DNA of 64,000 nucleotides from WHSW01 sp963722175 (GCA_963722175.1 CAVRKA010000003.1:1-64000), one strand, 5' to 3'. Shown: positions 27,999 through 36,541, numbered from the stretch's first letter. Translations and numbers: made by a program. The notes: generated by a model not told the origin, from the letters alone.

Positions 27999-29027
27999 CT
28001 ACGGCGTCAAGACCACCTTGCCGACGTTGCGCCGCTCGGCGATGAAGCGGTGCGCGTCGGCGGCGCGCTCGAACGGGAACGCCTCGGCGACCACCGGCAC
28101 GTACTCGCCCCCCTCGAGCCCCTCGCCGAGCGGCTCCAGCACCCGGTCGAGCCCCTCGTCATCCCACCAGGTGAGCATGTTGAGCCCGAAGACGCCCCGG
28201 TTCTCATTCATGATCCCGAGGCTCTTCCACCACGGCATCGTCGCCAGCGGCATCCGCACCAGGCCGCGCAGGACCGCGGGGATGTCGCGCTTCTCGCCGG
28301 TCTGCACCTCGGAGAGCCCGTACATCACCAGCCGCCCGCCGGAGCGAAGGATCCCGTAGTCCTTGCGGAAGCTCGAGGGCCCGATCGCGTCGATGATCAG
28401 GTCGAGCCCCTCGCCGCCGGTGATCCGCATCGCCTCGGCGGCGAAGTCCTGGTTTCGGTAGTCGATCGGATGCTCGACCCCCTGCTCGCGGATCGCGTCG
28501 TGCTTGGCGGCCGAAGCGGTGCCGAAGATCTCGGCGCCGATCCCCTTCGCCACCTGGGTGGCGGCGATCCCGACCCCGCCGGCGGCGGCATGGACCAGCA
28601 GCCGTTCGCCCGGTTTCAGCCCTCCCATGACCACCAGCGCCGCGTAGGCGGTGGTGTAGTTGACGACGAAGGCGGCGCCCTGCTCGAAGCTGAGCTGCTT
28701 CGGCAACGCGACCACCTGATCGACCGGAACGCTGACCAGCTCGGCGTAGCCGCCGAACCGGGTCCCGGCGATCACCCGGTCGCCGACCTTGAACTCCTCG
28801 ACGCCGTCCCCCACGCCCTCGACCTCGCCCGCAACCTCATAGCCGATCACGCACGGCGGCGGCGGCGCGTCGGGGTAGACGCCCGACCGCGCCATCAGGT
28901 CGGCGAAGTTGATCCCCGCGGCACGGACGGCGACCCGCACCTGTCCGGGCCCGACCGGGGGATCCGGCCGCTCCTCGACCCGCAGCACCTCGGGCGGCCC
29001 GTGGCGTGTGATCACGACGGCCTTCAC
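27999..29027 (-). CDS. NADPH:quinone reductase-like medium-chain dehydrogenase
   Basis: A 342-residue MDR-superfamily oxidoreductase. The N-terminal GroES-like domain (KAVVITRHGPPEVLRVEERPDP, then GINFADLMARSGVYPDAPPPPCVIGYEVAGEVEGVG) lacks the catalytic zinc cysteines, as in quinone reductases and VAT1-like proteins. The Rossmann segment is LLVHAAAGGVGIAATQVAKGIGAEIFGTASA. The likely reaction is NADPH-dependent reduction of quinones or enones; the exact substrate is unknown. The GTG at 29027 is chosen: it gives the canonical KAVVIT start, with a TAGTGT box 7 bases upstream. Confidence 0.9.
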   Translation of the reverse strand: MKAVVITRHGPPEVLRVEERPDPPVGPGQVRVAVRAAGINFADLMARSGVYPDAPPPPCVIGYEVAGEVEGVGDGVEEFKVGDRVIAGTRFGGYAELVSVPVDQVVALPKQLSFEQGAAFVVNYTTAYAALVVMGGLKPGERLLVHAAAGGVGIAATQVAKGIGAEIFGTASAAKHDAIREQGVEHPIDYRNQDFAAEAMRITGGEGLDLIIDAIGPSSFRKDYGILRSGGRLVMYGLSEVQTGEKRDIPAVLRGLVRMPLATMPWWKSLGIMNENRGVFGLNMLTWWDDEGLDRVLEPLGEGLEGGEYVPVVAEAFPFERAADAHRFIAERRNVGKVVLTP

Positions 29028-29034
29028 GGCGGCA

Positions 29035-29040
29035 ACACTA
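29035..29040 (-). promoter_or_regulatory. -10 box of the quinone reductase-like gene
   Basis: TAGTGT on the minus strand ending 7 bases before the GTG at 29027, in the gap that separates this gene from serA. Confidence 0.35.
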
Positions 29041-29092
29041 CCCAGCCTCGAACCGCAGCCTCCGGCGAGACGACCAGATCGATGTCCCCTAG

Positions 29093-30697
29093 CTAGAGAT
29101 CGACGCCGCGCCCGACGAAGAACCCCTGGCCCGAGGCGATCTCGTCGATCACGGCATCGGGCACGGGCCCGTCGGTGGTCAGCGCCATCACTGCCTCCTC
29201 GCCGCTCGCCTCGGCGCCGACCGCGGCCGAGACGATGTTCACGCCGTGCTCGCCGAAGGCGTTGCCGACCCGGCCGATCATCCCCGGCTGGTCGGCGTAG
29301 CGGAAGATCGCCAGATGGTCGGCGAACGGCATGTAGAAGCTCTGGCCCCAGACCCCGGCCAGGTACGGGATGTTGCGCGGGCCGACGCCGGTGCCGGCGA
29401 CCTCGACCTCGCCAAGGCGGACTCGGATCAGCTCGGTGAAGTCCTCGGACGCCGGCTCCTTGAGCTCGATCAGCTCGATCCCGCGGTCCTCGGCCATCGC
29501 CGGAGCGTTGACGAGGTTGACCGGCTCCTCGGTGTGCCCGGAGAGGATCCCGACCAGGACGGCGATCCCGAGTAGCCGCGTGTCGTGCTCGGCGATCCGG
29601 CCGTAGAACGAGACCTCGACCCGGTCGCTCGCGCCGTTGCCGAGGCCCTGGGCGAGCCGCCCGAGCTTCTCGCAGAGCGGCACGAACGGCGCCAGGGCCT
29701 CCATCTCCTCCGGCCGAACGGCGGCGATGTTGACGGCGTTCGTGACCACGCCGCCGCTGAGCGCCGCGCGGACCTGCTCGGCGGTGACGATCCCGGCCCG
29801 GTCCTGCGCCTCGGCGGTAGAGGCGCCCAGGTGTGGCGTGACGACGACGTCGTCCCGTTCGAACAGCGCGTGCTCGGTGAACGGCTCCTCGGGAAAGACG
29901 TCGAGCGCCGTACCGGCGACCTTGCCGGACTCGAGGCCGGCGAGCAGCGCGTCGAGGTCGATCAGCTCGCCGCGCGCGCAGTTGACGATCCGCACCCCGT
30001 CGCGCATCCGGGCGATCGCCTCGGCGTCGATCCAACCCACCGTTTCCGGCGTCTTCGGCAGGTGGATCGTGATCACGTCGGCGCGCCGGTAGAGCTCATC
30101 GCTGGTCTCGACGCCCTCCACGCCGAGCTCGCGGAAGCGCTCCGGGGCGACGAACTTGTCGAACCCCACCACGTCCATGTCGAACGCCTGAGCGCGCTTG
30201 GCGACCAGCTGGCCGATCCGGCCGAAGCCGATCACCCCCAGCGTCTTGCCGTAGAGCTCGTTGCCGCCGTAGCGCGAGCGGGCCCACTCCCCGGCGACCA
30301 GCGATCCGTGCGCCTGGGGCACGTTGCGGCATAGGGCCAGCGCGAGCGCGAGCGTGTGCTCGGCGGCGGCGATCGAGTTCGACTCGGGCGCATTGGCGAC
30401 GATGATCCCGCGCTTGGTGGCGGCATCCATGTCGACGTTGTCGACCCCCGTCCCGGCGCGACCGATCACCTTCAGGCGCCCGGCGCGGTCGATCAGGTCC
30501 GGGGTCATCTTGGTCGCCGAGCGGATCAGGATGGCGTCGAACTCGCCGATCCGCCGCTCGAGCTCGTCCTGGCCCCAGTCGAGGCCGAGCTCGACGTCGA
30601 AATCGGCGCGCAGCAGATCGACCCCGGCCTCGGCGATCTTCTCCTTCACCAGGACGCGGGGGATCACGTCGGTGAGCGTCCGCGCGCCGGAGGTCAT
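29093..30697 (-). CDS. serA: D-3-phosphoglycerate dehydrogenase
   Basis: This 534-residue enzyme performs the first step of phosphorylated serine synthesis, oxidising 3-phosphoglycerate with NAD. The catalytic/nucleotide domains show GRAGTGVDNVDMDAATKRGI, the NAD motif GVIGFGRIGQLVA, NCARGELIDLDALL and the catalytic His in VVTPHLGASTAEAQDRAG. After about 320 an intervening domain is followed by a C-terminal ACT domain (LAIFRYADQPGMIGRVGNAF), so serine feedback is likely. This is the long mycobacterial-type SerA. Its ATG overlaps the serC stop (ATGA). Confidence 0.96.
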   Translation of the reverse strand: MTSGARTLTDVIPRVLVKEKIAEAGVDLLRADFDVELGLDWGQDELERRIGEFDAILIRSATKMTPDLIDRAGRLKVIGRAGTGVDNVDMDAATKRGIIVANAPESNSIAAAEHTLALALALCRNVPQAHGSLVAGEWARSRYGGNELYGKTLGVIGFGRIGQLVAKRAQAFDMDVVGFDKFVAPERFRELGVEGVETSDELYRRADVITIHLPKTPETVGWIDAEAIARMRDGVRIVNCARGELIDLDALLAGLESGKVAGTALDVFPEEPFTEHALFERDDVVVTPHLGASTAEAQDRAGIVTAEQVRAALSGGVVTNAVNIAAVRPEEMEALAPFVPLCEKLGRLAQGLGNGASDRVEVSFYGRIAEHDTRLLGIAVLVGILSGHTEEPVNLVNAPAMAEDRGIELIELKEPASEDFTELIRVRLGEVEVAGTGVGPRNIPYLAGVWGQSFYMPFADHLAIFRYADQPGMIGRVGNAFGEHGVNIVSAAVGAEASGEEAVMALTTDGPVPDAVIDEIASGQGFFVGRGVDL

Positions 30698-31833
30698 CGA
30701 TCCACCTCGGGCGCGTTGTCGACGATCCAGTCGATGCAGGCGGTGAGCGCCTCGACGTCCGCGGGGTCGATCGCCGGGAACATCCCGATTCGCAGCTGGT
30801 TGCGGCCGAGCTTGCGATACGGCTCGGTGTCGACGATCCCGTTCTCGCGCAGGGTCGCGGCGAGCGCCGCCGCGTCGACCTGATCGTCGAAGTCGATCGT
30901 CCCGACGACCGCCGAGCGCTTCGCCGGGTCGGCGACGAACGGGGTCGCGTAGTCGCTCGCCTCGGCCCAGCCGTAGAGGTGGTCCGACGATGCCGCCGAG
31001 CGCGCCACGCACCAGTCGAGGCCACCGGAGTCGATCATCCAGTCGAGCTGGTGCGCGAGCAGCAGCAGGGTCGCGACCGCCGGGGTGTTGTAGGTCTGGT
31101 CCTTCCGCGAGTTCTCGAGCGCCGTCGCCAGCGACAGGAACGCGGGCTGCCAGCGATCGGCGGCGCCGTCGAGCTCGCCGATCCGGGCGATCGCGGCCGG
31201 GCTGAGGACCGCGAGCCAGAGTCCGCCGTCGGCGGCGAACCCCTTCTGGGGGGCGAAGTAGTAGGCGTCCGCGTCGGCGATCTCGACGGGCAGGCCGCCG
31301 GCGGCCGAGGTGGCGTCGACCAGGACGAGCGCGTCATCCGAGCCCGCCGGGCGCCCGACCGGGACCATCACGCCGGTCGAGGTCTCGTTGTGCGCCCAGG
31401 CGATCGCGTCGGCGGCCGGGTCGGCGGCCGGCGTCGGGGCGTCGCCGGGCTCGGCCTCGATCACGATCGGCTCGGCCAGGAACGGCGCCGCCGCGGTCGC
31501 CTTCGCGAACTTGCTGGAGAACTCGCCGTAGGTCAGGTGCAGGGTGCGCTCGCGGACCAGGCATGCCGCGGCGGCGTCCCAGAAGGCCGTCGTGCCGCCG
31601 TTTCCGAGCGCGACCTCGTAGCCATCGGGGGCCGAGAAGAGCTCGGCGAGACCGCCGCGAATCCGAGCGACGAGGTCCTTGACCGGCCGCTGGCGGTGCG
31701 ACGTCCCGATCACGTCCGCGGCATCGGTCAGCGCCGCCAGCGCCGCGGGACGGACCTTCGACGGGCCGCAGCCGAAGCGGCCGTCAGCCGGCCTCAGCTC
31801 GGCGGGAATCTGCACTGTGGATGCATTGGTCAT
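30694..31833 (-). CDS. serC: Phosphoserine aminotransferase
   Basis: This 379-residue PLP enzyme converts phosphohydroxypyruvate to phosphoserine. It begins RFGCGPSKVRPAALAAL and contains GNGGTTAFWDAA, the HNETSTGVMVPV and VDATSAAGGLPVEI cofactor strands, and the Schiff-base lysine in YYFAPQKGFAADGG. This pattern is the actinobacterial/archaeal-type SerC rather than the E. coli type. It is coupled to serA, giving a serC-serA operon. The ATG at 31833 was taken for its distance (13 bases) from a TATCCT box and because upstream extension is not conserved. Confidence 0.95.
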   Translation of the reverse strand: MTNASTVQIPAELRPADGRFGCGPSKVRPAALAALTDAADVIGTSHRQRPVKDLVARIRGGLAELFSAPDGYEVALGNGGTTAFWDAAAACLVRERTLHLTYGEFSSKFAKATAAAPFLAEPIVIEAEPGDAPTPAADPAADAIAWAHNETSTGVMVPVGRPAGSDDALVLVDATSAAGGLPVEIADADAYYFAPQKGFAADGGLWLAVLSPAAIARIGELDGAADRWQPAFLSLATALENSRKDQTYNTPAVATLLLLAHQLDWMIDSGGLDWCVARSAASSDHLYGWAEASDYATPFVADPAKRSAVVGTIDFDDQVDAAALAATLRENGIVDTEPYRKLGRNQLRIGMFPAIDPADVEALTACIDWIVDNAPEVDR

Positions 31834-31846
31834 CGAAGGTCGGAGC

Positions 31847-31856
31847 AGGATAGGGT
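31847..31856. promoter_or_regulatory. Back-to-back -10 boxes of serC and the cupin gene
   Basis: AGGATAGGGT holds TATCCT on the minus strand (13 bases before serC) and TAGGGT on the plus strand (8 bases before the cupin GTG). The two divergent promoters overlap, in the same design as at 9896-9905. Confidence 0.45.
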
Positions 31857-31864
31857 GCCCAGCG

Positions 31865-32287
31865 GTGGACGTGGAAGAGGTGAACGAGCCGATCGAGGGC
31901 GACGGGTACGCGGTCGCCAACCTCGACGGTCTGGGCGAAGGTTACGGATTCCGCAAGATTCGCTCCGGCGTCGGATTGACCGAGTTCGGAGCCAACGCGA
32001 TCGTCCTCCCGGCCGGGATCGACAGCGGCCCGCACATGCACGAGCGCCAGCAGGAGCTCTACTTCGTCCACTCCGGCGAGATCGAGATCGTCTTCAACGA
32101 CGGCGACTCGCATCGTCTCGGACCTGGCGGGCTGGCCCGGGTGGACGCCCCCACCGTGCGCTCGATCCGAAACCACGGCCCCGACGACGCGGTCTACGTG
32201 GTCATCGGCGCCGAGGGCGGCTACGTCGGGCGCGACGGCCGACTTCCCGAGGGCGACGACGGCAGCCCACGGCCGATCTCGTCGTAG
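31865..32287 (+). CDS. Cupin-domain protein
   Basis: A 140-residue single-domain cupin. The two cupin motifs are clear: GIDSGPHMHERQQELYFVHSG with two His and a Glu as metal ligands, and GPGGLARVDAPTVRSIRN. Cupins of this size act as metal-dependent isomerases, dioxygenases or ligand sensors; nothing narrows it down. The GTG at 31865 was chosen from the -10 box 8 bases upstream. The stop codon shares its G with the next gene's GTG (TAGTG), so the two are translationally coupled. Confidence 0.8.
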   Translation: MDVEEVNEPIEGDGYAVANLDGLGEGYGFRKIRSGVGLTEFGANAIVLPAGIDSGPHMHERQQELYFVHSGEIEIVFNDGDSHRLGPGGLARVDAPTVRSIRNHGPDDAVYVVIGAEGGYVGRDGRLPEGDDGSPRPISS

Positions 32288-32748
32288 TGGCGGCGCACAC
32301 CGAGTACCTGACCTTCGAGACGGCCGAGCGACGAGAGTTCGTCCGGATCACCGACGAGGTGCAGGCGGCCGTCGATGCGTCCGGGATCGCCGAGGGGATG
32401 GCGCTCGTCTCGGCGATGCACATCACCGCGGGCGTCTGGATCAACGACGACGAGCCGGGGATCCAGGCCGACGCGCTCGAGTGGCTCGACAAGCTTGCCC
32501 CGCCGTCGTGGGAGCAGTCCGCGAACGCGGTTGCCCGCGAGCTCCTACCCGACCCCGGCGACTATCGCCACCATCACGGCGGCGAGGACAACGGCGACGC
32601 TCACCTGAAGAACCTGCTCGTCCACCACCAGGTGATCGTGCCGGTGACCGAGGGCAGGCTCGACCTCGGCCCCTGGCAGGCGATCTTCTACGTCGAGTTC
32701 GACGGCCGCCGCCCCAAGCGGCTCGTGATCAAGGTCCTGGGCGAGTGA
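32287..32748 (+). CDS. YjbQ/UPF0047 family protein (secondary thiamine-phosphate synthase type)
   Basis: A 153-residue protein of the YjbQ family, which has weak thiamine-phosphate synthase activity in characterised members but whose true role is unresolved. Family landmarks are MHITAGVWINDDEPG, YRHHHGGEDNGDAHLKNLLVHHQVIVPV and LDLGPWQAIFYVEFDGRRPKRLVIKV. The GTG start overlaps the cupin stop by one base, so both come from one message. Confidence 0.85.
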   Translation: MAAHTEYLTFETAERREFVRITDEVQAAVDASGIAEGMALVSAMHITAGVWINDDEPGIQADALEWLDKLAPPSWEQSANAVARELLPDPGDYRHHHGGEDNGDAHLKNLLVHHQVIVPVTEGRLDLGPWQAIFYVEFDGRRPKRLVIKVLGE

Positions 32749-32751
32749 CGC

Positions 32752-33399
32752 TCAGTCGTCCTCCCAGCTGAACGGCGGATACCTCGTGACCAACCAGCCG
32801 GCGTAGGCGTTGCCGCGCAGCTGCCAGCGCATCGGGTTGACGATCAGGTTGAACATTCCCTGCGGCAGCTTCGCCGTGAACAGGATCACGAAGATTCCGA
32901 TGAAGGCGACGATCTCGGCGACGTAGAAGAGGATCCCCGCGACGATCAGGTACGGGATCGCCAGCAGCCAGGCCACCAGGGGTCGCCAGCGGTCGACGCG
33001 CTCCGGGTACTCGTACTCGACCCGGACCGGATAGCCGGGGTCGTCCTCGAGCGAGAACGGCGGGTACTGGTCGGTCAGCAGCAGAACGTACGCGAACACC
33101 CGCGTCGCCCAGCGGTGCACGCCGGTGATGTAGTCCCAGAGGCCCCGCGGCCACCTGGCGGTGAACAGGACCGCGAAGAAGCCGATCAGGATCGCGAAGA
33201 ACGCCCCGATCCCGAGGAAGATCAGGACGATGTAGTGCGGGAACGCCAGCAGCCACTTGATCAGCGGCAGGAAGCGGTTGTACTCGCCCTGGTTCGAGGC
33301 CTCGAGTCGTACGGGGTACGGGCCTTCCGGGCCGGCGGCGGGGTCCGGGGGCGGCGGGGGCGGCGGGGGCGGCGGAGGTGCGGGCGTGGCAGCTTCCAT
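32752..33399 (-). CDS. DUF4389-type membrane protein, copy 1
   Basis: A 215-residue membrane protein. The N-terminus is MEAATPA followed by a tract of twelve consecutive prolines, then PYPVRLE and the repeated pattern LPLIKWLLAFPHYIVL...GFFAVLFTARWPRGLWDYITGVHRW...YPPFSLEDD. The second half repeats it: RPLVAWLLAIPYLIVAG...FVILFTAKLPQGMFNLIVNPMRW...YPPFSWEDD. Each repeat has hydrophobic helices followed by a conserved W..R..YPPF segment. No function is known to me. It is a tandem paralogue of the gene at 33477. Confidence 0.8.
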   Translation of the reverse strand: MEAATPAPPPPPPPPPPPDPAAGPEGPYPVRLEASNQGEYNRFLPLIKWLLAFPHYIVLIFLGIGAFFAILIGFFAVLFTARWPRGLWDYITGVHRWATRVFAYVLLLTDQYPPFSLEDDPGYPVRVEYEYPERVDRWRPLVAWLLAIPYLIVAGILFYVAEIVAFIGIFVILFTAKLPQGMFNLIVNPMRWQLRGNAYAGWLVTRYPPFSWEDD

Positions 33400-33430
33400 G
33401 GGTCCCTTCTGAGAGGTGTTGCGGTCAGCG

Positions 33431-33460
33431 GGCGCGATCTTCGCAGGCCCGCCGGACTGA
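33431..33460 (-). repeat. Duplicated upstream element, copy 1
   Basis: Thirty bases matching 34177-34206 at 26 positions, lying before the first DUF4389 gene just as the other copy lies before the second. Core shared sequence on the minus strand: GAAGATCGCGCC. Confidence 0.6.
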
Positions 33461-33476
33461 TGGCGGAGCGGACGCC

Positions 33477-34148
33477 TCAGGCCCCAAGCCGGAACGGCGG
33501 ATAGCGATCGGTAACCAGTGCCAAGGCGTAGCCGACGACGCGGTTGTGCCAGCGCAGGACGCCCTCGACGAACTCGAACAGCCCGCGCGGGTAACGCCCC
33601 GTGAACAGGATCGCGAACCAAGCGATGACGACGGCGACGAAGGCGCCGATCCAGAGGAAGAACAGAACGACGTAGTGGGGGATCGCGAGGAACCACTTGA
33701 CCAGCGGCATGCCGCGTCCGAGATCCGCCTCAACGTTCGGATACGCATACTCGAGGCTCACGCCCTGCTCCTCGTCGGTTGAGGGGTAGCGGTCGTCCAT
33801 GAGCGCGAGGTAGACCCCGATCCGGTTCGAGAACCGCTGCAGGTTGAGGTTCCAATCGAACCACCAGCGCGGGTACTTCTCCCGGAACAGGATCATCAGC
33901 AGCGTCGGCAGGAACAGCAGGCCGATCCCGCTGACGACGACCGTGACGGAGGTATCCCCGACGCCTCCGTACTGAGTCGAGAAACCCGTGATCGTCGCCA
34001 TCACGATCGCGATCGGGATCACAGTGAAGATCCGAAAGAACGAAGTCAGGCGATTGAGCTCACGCTCCGGGTATTCGACGGAGAACGTGACCGGATACTC
34101 ATCGGGAGCGGCCGGAGGTGGCGGAGGTGCTGGGGTGGCTGCTTCCAT
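33477..34148 (-). CDS. DUF4389-type membrane protein, copy 2
   Basis: A 223-residue membrane protein related to its neighbour at 32752. It shares the start MEAATPAPPPPP, then YPVTFSVEYPERELNRLTSFFRI, membrane helices, and the repeat LVKWFLAIPHYVVLFFLWIGAF...FAILFTGRYPRGLFEFVEGVLRW...YPPF. A GAGAGAGG ribosome-binding site precedes the ATG. The two genes are probably one operon, perhaps read through from ilvC. Function unknown. Confidence 0.8.
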   Translation of the reverse strand: MEAATPAPPPPPAAPDEYPVTFSVEYPERELNRLTSFFRIFTVIPIAIVMATITGFSTQYGGVGDTSVTVVVSGIGLLFLPTLLMILFREKYPRWWFDWNLNLQRFSNRIGVYLALMDDRYPSTDEEQGVSLEYAYPNVEADLGRGMPLVKWFLAIPHYVVLFFLWIGAFVAVVIAWFAILFTGRYPRGLFEFVEGVLRWHNRVVGYALALVTDRYPPFRLGA

Positions 34149-34176
34149 TGGAGCCTCTCTCCCCCTCGGATCTGGT

Positions 34177-34206
34177 GGCGCGATCTTCTCACGCCGGCCG
34201 AACTGA
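34177..34206 (-). repeat. Duplicated upstream element, copy 2
   Basis: Second copy of the 30-base element at 33431-33460, between the ilvC stop and the DUF4389 gene at 33477. Its conservation together with the shared protein N-terminus shows that the duplication included upstream DNA. Confidence 0.6.
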
Positions 34207-34216
34207 GGGAACCCGC

Positions 34217-35218
34217 CTAGAACTCCTGGTCGATCCAGGGCATCATCGAGCGCAGGTCCTTGCCCACGCTCTCGATCTGATGCCCGGCGGCCTCGGCGCG
34301 CAGGCGGTTGAAGTTCTCGGCCCCGGCGCGGTTCTCGGCGATCCACTCGTTCGCGAACTCGCCCGACTGGATGTCGGCCAGGACCTGCTTCATCGCCTCG
34401 CGGACCTCGGGCCCGATCACCCTCGGCCCGCGGGTCATGTCGCCGTACTCGGCGGTGTTCGAGATCGAGTAGCGCATCCCCTGGACGCCCTTCTCGTACA
34501 TCAGGTCGACGATCAGCTTCAGCTCGTGCAGCGTTTCGAAGTAGGCGAGCCGCGGGTCGTAGCCGGCCTCGACGAGGGTCTCGAAGCCGGCCCGAACGAG
34601 CTCGGTGGCGCCGCCGCAAAGCACCGTCTGCTCGCCGAACAGGTCGGTCTCGCACTCGTCCTTGAAGGTCGTCTCGATCACCCCGGCGCGCCCGCCGCCG
34701 ATCCCGCTCGCGTAGGCGAGCACCAGCTCGGCGGCGTTACCGGTCTCGTCCCGGTGGACCGCCATCAGGCAGGGCACGCCCTTGCCCTCCTCGTACTGGC
34801 GGCGGACGAGGTGGCCCGGCCCCTTCGGCGCCACCATGCCGACGTCGACGCCGGCGGGGGCCTCGATCTGGCCGAAGTGGATCGAGAACCCGTGCGCGAA
34901 CATCAGCAGGTCGCCGGGGGCGATCCCGTCGAAGATCTCGGTCTCCCAGACCTCGGCCTGCTTCTCGTCCGGGAGCAGGATCATGACCACGTCGCCACGG
35001 CTCGCGGCGTCGGGGATGTCGAGCACTTCGAGCCCCGCAGCCTCGGCCTTCGCACGGCTCGACGAGTCGGCGCGCAACCCGACCACGACGTCGTGGCCCG
35101 ACTCCTTCAGGTTGAGAGCGTGCGCGTGGCCCTGCGAGCCGTAGCCGAGGATCGCGATCGTCTTCCCCTGCAGGACTCCGGGATCGGCGTCCGCGTCGTA
35201 GAGAACCTCGTCGGCCAT
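34217..35218 (-). CDS. ilvC: Ketol-acid reductoisomerase
   Basis: This 333-residue class I enzyme rearranges and reduces acetolactate or acetohydroxybutyrate with NADPH in valine, leucine and isoleucine synthesis. The Rossmann motif GYGSQGHAHALNLKESGHDV is followed by the cofactor-phosphate loop GLRADSSSRAKA. The Mg/substrate domain has DLFGEQTVLCGG, ETLHELKLIVDLMYEKG and SNTAEYGD. The ATG at 35218 is supported by a TACAGT box 10 bases upstream and by homology. It stands apart from ilvBN, which is 11 kb away. Confidence 0.97.
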   Translation of the reverse strand: MADEVLYDADADPGVLQGKTIAILGYGSQGHAHALNLKESGHDVVVGLRADSSSRAKAEAAGLEVLDIPDAASRGDVVMILLPDEKQAEVWETEIFDGIAPGDLLMFAHGFSIHFGQIEAPAGVDVGMVAPKGPGHLVRRQYEEGKGVPCLMAVHRDETGNAAELVLAYASGIGGGRAGVIETTFKDECETDLFGEQTVLCGGATELVRAGFETLVEAGYDPRLAYFETLHELKLIVDLMYEKGVQGMRYSISNTAEYGDMTRGPRVIGPEVREAMKQVLADIQSGEFANEWIAENRAGAENFNRLRAEAAGHQIESVGKDLRSMMPWIDQEF

Positions 35219-35228
35219 CGAGCCGGGA

Positions 35229-35234
35229 ACTGTA
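35229..35234 (-). promoter_or_regulatory. -10 box of ilvC
   Basis: TACAGT on the minus strand, ending 10 bases before the ilvC ATG, with no Shine-Dalgarno between; suggests a leaderless message. Confidence 0.4.
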
Positions 35235-35271
35235 GCCTGTGGGCGACACGACACGGGGTGGACTTGCGGTT

Positions 35272-36114
35272 ATGGGAGGAGGCCCGCCGGGCACGGAGAG
35301 CGGTGGTCGCCGCTTAAAGCCGCCGTTTGACGGCGCCGATAGCCGAACCGTGGGACGCGCGCGATCCACGAGCCAGCCTGCACGGGTCGACCTCCCCGTG
35401 CCCGGCGACGTGGGCGCCCCCGTGGACGACCGGATCCCGCTGCGCGCTCGATTCGCTGGACTCGTCGCCGACTTCACGGCGGCCCCGAAGCTGTGGCGGC
35501 AGGCCGCCGTCGCAACGACCGCCGCCCTCGCCGTCGTCTTGGGGCTCGGCGCCCTCTACGACTTCACCGGCGAGCCCGCTCACTTCGAGGTCCGCGGTGA
35601 GATCCAGGACGGCTTCTTCATCCCGGTGCTCTTCTCGTGGGCGATCCTGCTGACCGCGGGCCTCGCCTCGGCCCTGCGATCGCGCTGGGGGATCACGCGG
35701 GCCGAGCAGGTGGCATGGCTCGGGGTGGGTTGCCTGTTCACCGTGATGGCCTTCGACGAGTTACTGATGCTCCACGAGCGGTTCGAAAACCGCCTCGGCG
35801 TCGACTGGCAACTGCTCTACCTGCCCGTGTTCGCCGCCGGCGGGATCGCTTGGCTGGCGCTGCTGCTCCCGATGCGGAGGTGGTCGCTCGAGCAGGTGAT
35901 GTGGATCGGCGGTGCGTCGATGTGGTTCGTCTCCCAGATCCTCGAGAAATTCGAGTACACCGCCGACGACGTGGCGGTCGACGGGTACAAGGCGCTCGAC
36001 GGAATCGAGAAGCTGCTCCAGTTCACCGGCTCCGCGCTGTTCATGCTCGTCGCGCTGCTCGCGGTCGCGAGGATCTATTTCTCCGGCACGCGCGCCGGAC
36101 AGCCGCAGAGCTAG
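35272..36114 (+). CDS. Six-helix membrane protein of unknown function
   Basis: A protein of about 280 residues with a disordered Gly/Pro/Arg-rich N-terminal region (about 60-70 residues) and six hydrophobic helices (AAVATTAALAVVLGLGALYDF, FIPVLFSWAILLTAGLASAL, WLGVGCLFTVMAFDELLML, LLYLPVFAAGGIAWLALLLPM, VMWIGGASMWFVSQILE, LFMLVALLAVARIYF). Conserved-looking acidic FDELLMLHERFENRLG lies between helices. No family recognised. The start is uncertain: the frame is open from 35239, and other in-frame starts exist downstream. The stop shares CTAG with the convergent gene at 36111. Confidence 0.65.
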   Translation: MGGGPPGTESGGRRLKPPFDGADSRTVGRARSTSQPARVDLPVPGDVGAPVDDRIPLRARFAGLVADFTAAPKLWRQAAVATTAALAVVLGLGALYDFTGEPAHFEVRGEIQDGFFIPVLFSWAILLTAGLASALRSRWGITRAEQVAWLGVGCLFTVMAFDELLMLHERFENRLGVDWQLLYLPVFAAGGIAWLALLLPMRRWSLEQVMWIGGASMWFVSQILEKFEYTADDVAVDGYKALDGIEKLLQFTGSALFMLVALLAVARIYFSGTRAGQPQS

Positions 36115-36533
36115 GCTCGCGCGGCCCGCGGCCGCTCCATGAACCACTCGGTGAACTCGGCACAGCGACCGTCGCCGTCGAAGCGGATCACGAAGCAGTT
36201 GTCGAACACCCGCTCGACCGGCCCGCCCGGCTCGGTCAGGTAGGTGCTGGTGCCGGTGGCGACGGCGACCTCCCCGTCGACGGCAACCACGCCGTACTCG
36301 GCGTCGTACGTCCCGGGCTCGTCACGGGCGGAGGAGTCCTCGGAGTCGTCCTCGCCGAGCCAGGACGCGATCACGGCATCGCGGCCGCGGATCGGCGCGT
36401 CGTGGGGGTGGTAGCGATACTCGACGTCCTCGCTGAACAGCGCGTCGATCGCGTCCCGGTCGTAGCTCTTCCAGGCCTCGACGTAGGCGGCGAGCCAGCG
36501 GTCCACCGTCGCGTGATCGATCACCGGGCCCAT
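36111..36533 (-). CDS. SnoaL-like (NTF2-fold) polyketide-cyclase/nuclear-transport-factor domain protein
   Basis: A 140-residue small alpha/beta-barrel protein. The pattern VDRWLAAYVEAWKSYDRDAIDALFSEDVEYRYHPHDAPIRGRDAVIASW followed by VFDNCFVIRFDGDGRCAEFTEWF is the NTF2/SnoaL fold used by ketosteroid isomerases, cyclases and many uncharacterised stress proteins. No catalytic assignment is possible. The ATG at 36533 is chosen because TACGAT lies 8 bases upstream and the upstream extension is basic and unlike the family. Confidence 0.8.
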   Translation of the reverse strand: MGPVIDHATVDRWLAAYVEAWKSYDRDAIDALFSEDVEYRYHPHDAPIRGRDAVIASWLGEDDSEDSSARDEPGTYDAEYGVVAVDGEVAVATGTSTYLTEPGGPVERVFDNCFVIRFDGDGRCAEFTEWFMERPRAARA

Positions 36534-36541
36534 CGCCCGCC

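Noticed and set aside
32752..34148. Mobile element origin of the DUF4389 repeats
   Set aside because: No transposase, terminal inverted repeats or target duplication; simple tandem gene duplication explains it.
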